Origin: Gordonia asplenii
GTDB lineage: Bacteria; Actinomycetota; Actinomycetes; Mycobacteriales; Mycobacteriaceae
Direction: 5' to 3'
DNA length: 64,000 nucleotides
Assembly: GCF_012933505.1 (NCBI RefSeq)
Contig: NZ_JABBNB010000007.1
Location: 180,947-244,946 of the forward strand
The notes under the pieces are model-generated. The model had not been told where the DNA came from. It did not search any database and saw only the letters and a list, made by a program, of their open reading frames with translations. This document shows, in pieces, positions 59,365 to 64,000 of this stretch; position 1 is the stretch's first letter; every line of letters begins with the position of its first letter. Made by a program: the position numbers and the translations under genes.

Positions 59365-60126
59365 TCAGGCGCCCTGCTGCTCGGCCGCCGCGGCCGCGGC
59401 CTTCTTGCGTTCGATGTCGGCCAGCGCACGTTCGAGTTCCGCACGCTGGGCGGCGTTGGCGTCCCAGTCCTCCTTGCGGTTCTTCACCACCCGCGCCGGT
59501 GCGCCGACCGCGATCGAGTAGTCGGGGATGACGCCCTTGACGACGGCGTGCGAGCCGAGCACCGATCCGCGCCCGACGATGGTGTTGCGCAGTACGGTCA
59601 CCTTCGCGGCGACCCAGGTGTCGGCACCGATCCGCACCGGGCCCTTGACGATGCCCTGATCCTTGATGGGCATCTCGATGTTGTCCATCTTGTGGTCGAA
59701 ATCGCAGATGTAGCACCAGTCGGCGACCAGCGTCGACGCCCCGAACTCCATGTCGATGTAACAGTTGACGACGTTGTTGGCGCCGAAGACCACCTTGTCG
59801 CCGATCCGCAGGCTGCCCTCGTGGGCGCGCAGCGAGTTGCCGTCGCCGATGTGCACCCAACGTCCGATCTCCATCCGCGACAGTTCCGGCGTCGCATGGA
59901 TTTCGACGTTGCGGCCCAGGAACACCATGCCGCGCAGCACGATGTGCGGGTTGGCCGCCCGGAACTTGAACAGACGGTAGTAACGGACCAGGTACCAGGG
60001 CGTGTAGGCGCGGTTGGCGAGCACCCAGCGCAACGAATCCAGCGTCAAGAACCGCACCTGCATCGGATCGCGCTTGCGGCCCGCCCGCCAGCGCGATTTG
60101 TAGGACGCATTCCACATCGTCGTCAT
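59365..60126 (-). CDS. Hexapeptide-repeat (LbH) acyltransferase (Rv3034c-like)
   Basis: 253 residues from ATG 60126. A left-handed beta-helix is indicated by repeated hexapeptides: IVLRGMVFLGRNVEIHA, RMEIGRWVHIGDGNSLRAHEGSLRIGDKVVFGANNVVN, GPVRIGADTWVAAKVTVLRNTIVGRGSVLGSHAVVKGVIPDYSIAVGAPARVVKN, with the typical last-coil V-x-GxPA. The C-terminus is a charged coiled coil (RAELERALADIERKKAAAAAAE). It probably acylates a sugar; placement beside the MGLP genes suggests a role in acylating MGLP, which is inference. Confidence 0.85.
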   Translation of the reverse strand: MTTMWNASYKSRWRAGRKRDPMQVRFLTLDSLRWVLANRAYTPWYLVRYYRLFKFRAANPHIVLRGMVFLGRNVEIHATPELSRMEIGRWVHIGDGNSLRAHEGSLRIGDKVVFGANNVVNCYIDMEFGASTLVADWCYICDFDHKMDNIEMPIKDQGIVKGPVRIGADTWVAAKVTVLRNTIVGRGSVLGSHAVVKGVIPDYSIAVGAPARVVKNRKEDWDANAAQRAELERALADIERKKAAAAAAEQQGA

Positions 60127-60313
60127 CGGTGATCTCCTCTTCGCCACTGTCCGAGTCGACCTTATCGTTCGACGCCGAACGCCGACGGGGGTGGACCGGC
60201 CCGAGCCGGTCGGCACCGCCCACGCGATAGGCTCACATGCGGTTGCTCGTGCGCGGTGAGTGCGAGCGAGTCGAAAGCGGCGTCGTCCGGCGTCGAATGA
60301 TCGAGGAGAATAC

Positions 60314-61642
60314 ATGCGTGCAGTGGTCCGCCGACTATCCGGTGCAGTGCGGGTCGCGGTTGGATTGGGCACCGTCGCGATCACCGCGACAGCACTCGTC
60401 TCGTGTTCGGACGGTCACGTCGACGTGCGGTCCCTCGCCAGTCCGGGTTGGTCGAGTTACGGCGGCAACGCCGCGAATTCCAACTACGCCTACCCGTCGG
60501 TGCCCGACGACCTCGCCTTCCACTGGTCGCGCCCCACCGGCGGACCGGTCACCGCGCCCATCACGCTGTCCAATCAGTCCAACGTCGGCGTGACGTCGAC
60601 GACGGCGAACGGCTGCAACCTCCTTGTGCTGGACCCGAATTCGGGTCGGAAGAACTTCTGCAAGCGGATGCGCGAGGGCATCGCGGTCAACTCGTTGCTC
60701 GTCGATCAGTACGACCAGCCCTACGTCGGCGAGCAGACGACGTTCCTGGCCTTCAACGCCGGTGGCGCGATCCGCTGGCGGATGCCGGTCTACGGCGTGC
60801 CGCTGTCGGCGAAGTTCGCGGCCCCCGGTGTGGTGCTGGTGGCGACGACGCAGGGACAGATCCTGCTGATCGACACCCAGTCGAACGAATTCGTCGCTCC
60901 CGAGGTGCTCCTGCGTCCCGACGTGCACCCCGAAGACGGCACCTACGGCATGGGTGACTGCATCACCAACGGCCCCCGGTGCGCGATCCCGGCCCCCGCC
61001 GCGGTCGACTTCTCCGCGCAGCGATTCTTCATCAACTTCTGGCCGCAGGGCGCGATCGCCTCCCAGATCCGCGGCTTCGAATACTCCGAGGTGAACGGCA
61101 AGCGCGCCGTCCGCGAGATCTGGCACAACGACATCCCCGGCGGCGTCGTCGGGCCGGCGACCCTGTCGGCCGACGGCAAGACCGTCTACGCGTTCAGCCG
61201 CCTCGGCCAGTTGTACGCCCTGCACGCCGACAGCGGCAAGGAGAAGTGGCACTACGACAACGGCGGCTACGGCTTCGGCACGATGACCGTCTCGCCCAGC
61301 GGGGACATCATCCCCACCGGCGTGATCGGCGCACCGCTGAAGATGATCCACGACGCCGGCGACAAAGCCGTCCAGGTATGGCAGCGCGACGATCTGCAGA
61401 CCGTGAGCCTGTCGACGCTGACCGAGTCGAAGACGGCGTGGACCGTCGTACGCGACGCGGGCAAGGATTCGCTGTCGCTGATCGAGGTGTCGTCGACCGA
61501 CGGAAAGACCAAGCGCACCTTGGCGATTCCCGACTCGGTCGGGTTCGCGACCGGTGTCGCGGTGTCACCGAAGGGGCAGATCGCACTGGCGACGAACATC
61601 GGCAAGGTGTACTTCTTCGACAGCAAGGCCGACTTCGAGTAG
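60314..61642 (+). CDS. Lipoprotein with PQQ-like beta-propeller (Rv3035-like)
   Basis: 442 residues. The signal sequence VAVGLGTVAITATALVSC ends in a good lipobox (ALVSC), so it should be anchored outside the membrane. The body has PQQ/WD-like blades: NLLVLDPNSGRKNFC, TFLAFNAGGAIRWRMPVYG, GQILLIDTQSNEFV, KTVYAFSRLGQLYALHADSGKEKWHYDNGG, GKVYFFDSKADFE. GAGGAGA at 60303-60309 sets the ATG 60314 start. Divergent from the hexapeptide transferase. Function unknown; it may bind envelope polysaccharide or act as a scaffold. Confidence 0.82.
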   Translation: MRAVVRRLSGAVRVAVGLGTVAITATALVSCSDGHVDVRSLASPGWSSYGGNAANSNYAYPSVPDDLAFHWSRPTGGPVTAPITLSNQSNVGVTSTTANGCNLLVLDPNSGRKNFCKRMREGIAVNSLLVDQYDQPYVGEQTTFLAFNAGGAIRWRMPVYGVPLSAKFAAPGVVLVATTQGQILLIDTQSNEFVAPEVLLRPDVHPEDGTYGMGDCITNGPRCAIPAPAAVDFSAQRFFINFWPQGAIASQIRGFEYSEVNGKRAVREIWHNDIPGGVVGPATLSADGKTVYAFSRLGQLYALHADSGKEKWHYDNGGYGFGTMTVSPSGDIIPTGVIGAPLKMIHDAGDKAVQVWQRDDLQTVSLSTLTESKTAWTVVRDAGKDSLSLIEVSSTDGKTKRTLAIPDSVGFATGVAVSPKGQIALATNIGKVYFFDSKADFE

Positions 61643-61645
61643 ACC

Positions 61646-62509
61646 TCACACCACGATCAGCCCGATCCCGGCCAGCACCACCACCGCGCCGACCATCTTG
61701 CGCACCGGGTTGGGCTCCTTGAACATCCACCACGCGAGCAGCGATCCGACGACGATGCTCGACTCCCGCACCGGCGCTACCAGCGCCACCGGCGTCGTCC
61801 GCATCGCCTGCAGTACAAGCACATACGCGAAGGGCGACAGCACCGCGACCGCAGTGATCTCCAGCCAGTAGCGGCGCAATACCGGAATGATCGACGCCCG
61901 GTACTTGCGCAGCAGATACGGCGTCATGAATACCGACTGCCATCCGGTTGCGACGGCGAAATAACTCACCGGGAGCAGTGCCAGCGAGGTCACCGCGTGC
62001 TCGTCCCACAGCGTGTACGACGCGATGGCCGCACCGGTGAGGACACCCCAGAGCACGCCGTCGACGCGTCGCGCACGATGCGTCGGCGAACTGCCCGAGG
62101 CGACGATCACAATGCCCGCGATGATCACCAGCCCGCCGACGATGCCCGCGACACCCGGCCGCTCCCCCATCGCGAGGATCGCCACCGTCATCGTGATCAA
62201 CGGTCCGGCGCCCCGGGCAACGGGATAGACCACTGACAGATCGGCTCGGTGATAGCCGGTCTGCAGACTGAGCTGGTAGGCGATGTGGATGGCAGCGGAG
62301 ACGATCGGCGCGTACAACAGCCCCCATGACCACGGCCATCCGTCGAGGGCGAGAAAGACCAGCCCCACCGGCAGCCACAGCGCCGCCGATCCGACTGTGT
62401 ACCACCAGACGAACGTGTACCCGTCGGAGCTGACTCGTTTGGCCGCGATGTTCCACATCGCGTGGCACACGGCTGCGGTCAGGATGAGGGCGAGTGCGGT
62501 CGAGGTCAT
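61646..62509 (-). CDS. EamA/DMT-family transporter
   Basis: 287 residues with ten predicted membrane helices in two EamA repeats (TALALILTAAVCHAMWNIAAKR; VDGVLWGVLTGAAIASYTLWDEHAV). The pattern SVVYPVARGAGPLITMTVAILAMGERPG in the first repeat is mirrored by VALVAPVRESSIVVGSLLAWWMFKEP in the second. Substrates of the family are metabolites such as amino acids; none can be assigned. Convergent with the Rv3035-like gene, 3 bp apart, and 23 bp after the methyltransferase gene on the same strand. Confidence 0.9.
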   Translation of the reverse strand: MTSTALALILTAAVCHAMWNIAAKRVSSDGYTFVWWYTVGSAALWLPVGLVFLALDGWPWSWGLLYAPIVSAAIHIAYQLSLQTGYHRADLSVVYPVARGAGPLITMTVAILAMGERPGVAGIVGGLVIIAGIVIVASGSSPTHRARRVDGVLWGVLTGAAIASYTLWDEHAVTSLALLPVSYFAVATGWQSVFMTPYLLRKYRASIIPVLRRYWLEITAVAVLSPFAYVLVLQAMRTTPVALVAPVRESSIVVGSLLAWWMFKEPNPVRKMVGAVVVLAGIGLIVV

Positions 62510-62532
62510 TCAGGAGGACTCTACGCCGACCG

Positions 62533-63738
62533 TTATGCCCGCACCCCCGCCTCGCACACAAAACCCACGCCCGATTTCCCGATCCGCGTCATTACCAGTG
62601 TCAACGGTCGAGAGCCCTTGAGTTTCAACTTCTTTCGGAGCCGATCGGGGTCGACGTCGAGTCCGCGGACCAGGATCTCCAGCGTCCCGCAGTCACGGGC
62701 GGCCAATGCCGTCCGCAGCGCCCGCTCGGCGACGCCGACCTGTTCGAGCACACGAAATCCCCGCTCTCCGGGCGGCACCGCGTCTCCGGACAGGTAGGCG
62801 ATCTGCGGATCCAGTTGCCACAACCCGTGTCGGGCCGCGTAGTGCCGTACCAGGCCGGCGCGCACCACGGCGCCGTCGGGATCGATGATCCAGTCACCGG
62901 GCGGTGCCACCGGCGCGTCGTCGGACTCCGCAGAGGTGATCTCTTCGACGCCGACGGTTCCGTCTGGACGCGACCGCAGGACCGTCGCCCGTTGTGCGGC
63001 AAGTCCTTCCGAGGCGACGTCGTTCCACAGACACGCCTCGCGGACCCCGCCGTCGAGCGAGGTGATCTGCACCTGGCCGTCGAAGCCGAAGCGCGCCCGC
63101 AGCGCGAGGTAGTCGATGCCGGGTGCCGACTTCACCAGCAACGGCTGCTCACCGTAGGTGGTCAGTAGACCCAGCAGCGACGGCTGCAGGTCCTCGATCC
63201 GGAACGTTCGCGAGCCGCCCGCACGACGGGCCGGGTCGGCGATCACCACGTCGGCCCGCGACGTCGGGGTCAGTGCGTCGGCTCGCAGGAGCGTGGCGCC
63301 GGGCACGTTGTGGCGTGCCATCGCCAGCCGAACTGGGTCGATGTCGCTGCCGACTACCCCCGAAATATCTTGTCGGGCAACGAGTTCGCGTACCTCGGCA
63401 CCGATGGAGCAGGTGACGTCGGCGACGAGCGATCCCGGGAACCGCGCACCGATCTCCGCCGCCCGCAACGACGCCACCGTCGTCGGCGTGGCCTGCTGCA
63501 GCGCGTCGTCGGTGAACAGCATGTCCTGCGCGTCGCGCAGTTTGACCCGTGCCCGGCGTCGGTACCGGACCGTCTCGATCAGCGCCGCCTCGCGCGGCGC
63601 ATAGCGGCACTTGACTTGGCTGACGTCGGAAATCATCGACGACGCCGACAACTCCAGTGCCGTCACGTTCTCCAGCGCTTTCGCGCCGTGCCTGGAGGTG
63701 AGGAAGTCGACGTCGTCGATCGTGAACTGATAACCCAA
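62533..63738 (-). CDS. THUMP-like domain SAM-dependent methyltransferase (Rv3037c-like)
   Basis: 401 residues. The N-terminal third is helical (VDFLTSRHGAKALENVTALE, RYRRRARVKLRDAQDMLFTDDALQQAT). A Rossmann methyltransferase core follows (VADVTCSIGAEVRELVAR, GVVGSDIDPVRLAMARHNV, ADVVIADPARRAGG with a DPAR motif instead of DPPY). A THUMP-like C-terminal domain includes GFRVLEQVGVAERALR and GTLEILVRGLDVDPDRLRKKLKLKG. An RNA substrate is plausible. The start is TTG 63738, the only early start in frame; no Shine-Dalgarno is seen, and a 28-codon ORF ends 10 bp upstream, so re-initiation is possible. Confidence 0.82.
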   Translation of the reverse strand: MGYQFTIDDVDFLTSRHGAKALENVTALELSASSMISDVSQVKCRYAPREAALIETVRYRRRARVKLRDAQDMLFTDDALQQATPTTVASLRAAEIGARFPGSLVADVTCSIGAEVRELVARQDISGVVGSDIDPVRLAMARHNVPGATLLRADALTPTSRADVVIADPARRAGGSRTFRIEDLQPSLLGLLTTYGEQPLLVKSAPGIDYLALRARFGFDGQVQITSLDGGVREACLWNDVASEGLAAQRATVLRSRPDGTVGVEEITSAESDDAPVAPPGDWIIDPDGAVVRAGLVRHYAARHGLWQLDPQIAYLSGDAVPPGERGFRVLEQVGVAERALRTALAARDCGTLEILVRGLDVDPDRLRKKLKLKGSRPLTLVMTRIGKSGVGFVCEAGVRA

Positions 63739-63748
63739 TCCAGGTGGC

Positions 63749-63835
63749 CTAGACAGGCTTGGTGCCGGTCACGATGACGTCATACAGGGCTCGCGCCCTG
63801 GACGTTCGGCGCGCGGACTGGTGTCGGCTGGTCAT
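63749..63835 (-). CDS. Candidate 28-residue basic small protein or leader peptide
   Basis: A closed ORF, ATG 63835 to TAG 63749, with an in-frame TAA two codons upstream of the ATG. It begins MTSRHQSARRTSRARALYDV and ends IVTGTKPV. On the minus strand GTGACC, a 16-nt spacer and TAGGCT lie just before it, with the -10 box 9 nt from the ATG, which predicts a leaderless message. It ends 10 bp before the TTG start of the methyltransferase gene. It could be a small protein, an upstream ORF controlling that gene, or the relic C-terminus of a lost gene. Confidence 0.4.
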   Translation of the reverse strand: MTSRHQSARRTSRARALYDVIVTGTKPV

Positions 63836-63883
63836 AGTTTACGCAGCCTACAGCGTTGCGCTAGCTGGTCACAGTCGGCTGTT

Positions 63884-63917
63884 GTCACGCTACCGCGGAT
63901 CTCGATCCGCGTGTGAC
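63884..63917. repeat. Small hairpin at the right edge
   Basis: CGCGGAT-CTCG-ATCCGCG (63894-63911) extends imperfectly to GTCACG...TGTGAC at its base. It lies between the small ORF and the TetR-like operator and might be a terminator or operator. Confidence 0.35.
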
Positions 63918-63940
63918 GTCGCGCATAAGACCTCGGCACC

Positions 63941-63964
63941 TATAATGGTACCGTCTACGGTACC
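63941..63964 (+). promoter_or_regulatory. TATAAT box abutting a TetR-like operator
   Basis: TATAAT (63941-63946) is followed at once by the palindrome GGTACCGTCTACGGTACC (63947-63964), with 8-bp perfect arms, and then by an ATG at 63967. A repressor bound here would block the promoter; the layout is typical of TetR-family autoregulation. Confidence 0.6.
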
Positions 63965-63966
63965 GA

Positions 63967-64000
63967 ATGAACGAGGCCCGAAAATCGGGCACTCGACTAC
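63967..64000 (+). CDS. 5' end of an unidentified gene, possibly a TetR-family regulator
   Basis: Only 11 codons lie inside the window (MNEARKSGTRL). There is no clear Shine-Dalgarno; the expected transcript start is about 14 nt upstream. The operator placement is why I suggest a self-regulated TetR-type protein. The product itself cannot be recognised from this fragment. Confidence 0.4.
   Translation, partial: MNEARKSGTRL

Overview
The window looks like chromosomal core sequence from a high-GC, mycolic-acid-type actinobacterium (order Mycobacteriales). A Gordonia-like genome is my best guess, from gene content and the style of the intergenic repeats, but the genus is not proven. The gene order follows the Mycobacterium tuberculosis stretch from about Rv2991 to Rv3037c: PPOX protein, tRNA-Gln/tRNA-Glu, gltX, FAH-family protein, MFS exporter, leuB, serA, ilvC-ilvN-ilvB, cfp6, DoxX, lppZ, gatB, pfkA, gatA-gatC, ACT protein, ligA, MetE-like, mnmA, cysteine desulfurase, acyltransferases, etfA/etfB, then the methylglucose-lipopolysaccharide (MGLP) set of methyltransferase, GH57 branching enzyme and GT4, followed by a hexapeptide transferase, a PQQ-type lipoprotein and a THUMP-like methyltransferase.

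Layout. 1-6.6 kb: tRNAs, gltX, an FAH/alpha-beta hydrolase pair, an MFS exporter and an inserted AbiEi/nuclease-like gene lying between two related hairpins. 6.6-18 kb: serine, leucine, isoleucine and valine synthesis (leuB, serA, ilvC, ilvN, ilvB, ilvD). A readable attenuator stands before ilvB, with a leaderless 14-residue leader peptide containing Leu-Leu-Val-Val-Ile and a terminator. A secreted serine protease and an AraC regulator are interspersed. 18-22.5 kb: DoxX, LppZ, GatB, PspC. 22.4-28.7 kb: an accessory sugar locus on the minus strand (ROK regulator, sugar porter, PfkB kinase, GH65 phosphorylase) with a perfect Crp/GlxR-type operator. 28.8-34 kb: pfkA, a two-component system, a secreted phospholipase A2 and a membrane alpha/beta hydrolase. 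34-43.4 kb: a triplicated 158-bp repeat, gatA/gatC, ACT protein, LysR, ligA, an HD-GYP/LuxR protein and small genes. 43.5-53.3 kb: a hypothetical, the sulfur-transfer/tRNA-thiolation operon, a large repeat field, acyltransferases, ETF and SfnG. 53.7-64 kb: a SHOCT protein, the MGLP genes, a 187-bp MITE-like inverted repeat, AIM24, and at the right edge the start of a new gene behind a TetR-like operator.

Many junctions are ATGA or GTGA overlaps (FAH/hydrolase, serA/leuB, ilvB/ilvN, desulfurase/mnmA/metE-like, acyltransferases, PLA2/hydrolase, methyltransferase/GH57), which implies translational coupling. Several genes appear leaderless, with a -10 box 6-9 nt before the start codon. The least ordinary material is the intergenic DNA: two families of palindromic GAGCGnnGCGAG-type repeats (one possibly inserted in frame in gatA), several long hairpins with different arms, and the MITE-like element. 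Start sites were chosen by hand from Shine-Dalgarno position, overlaps and remembered homologue N-termini. No database search was possible.
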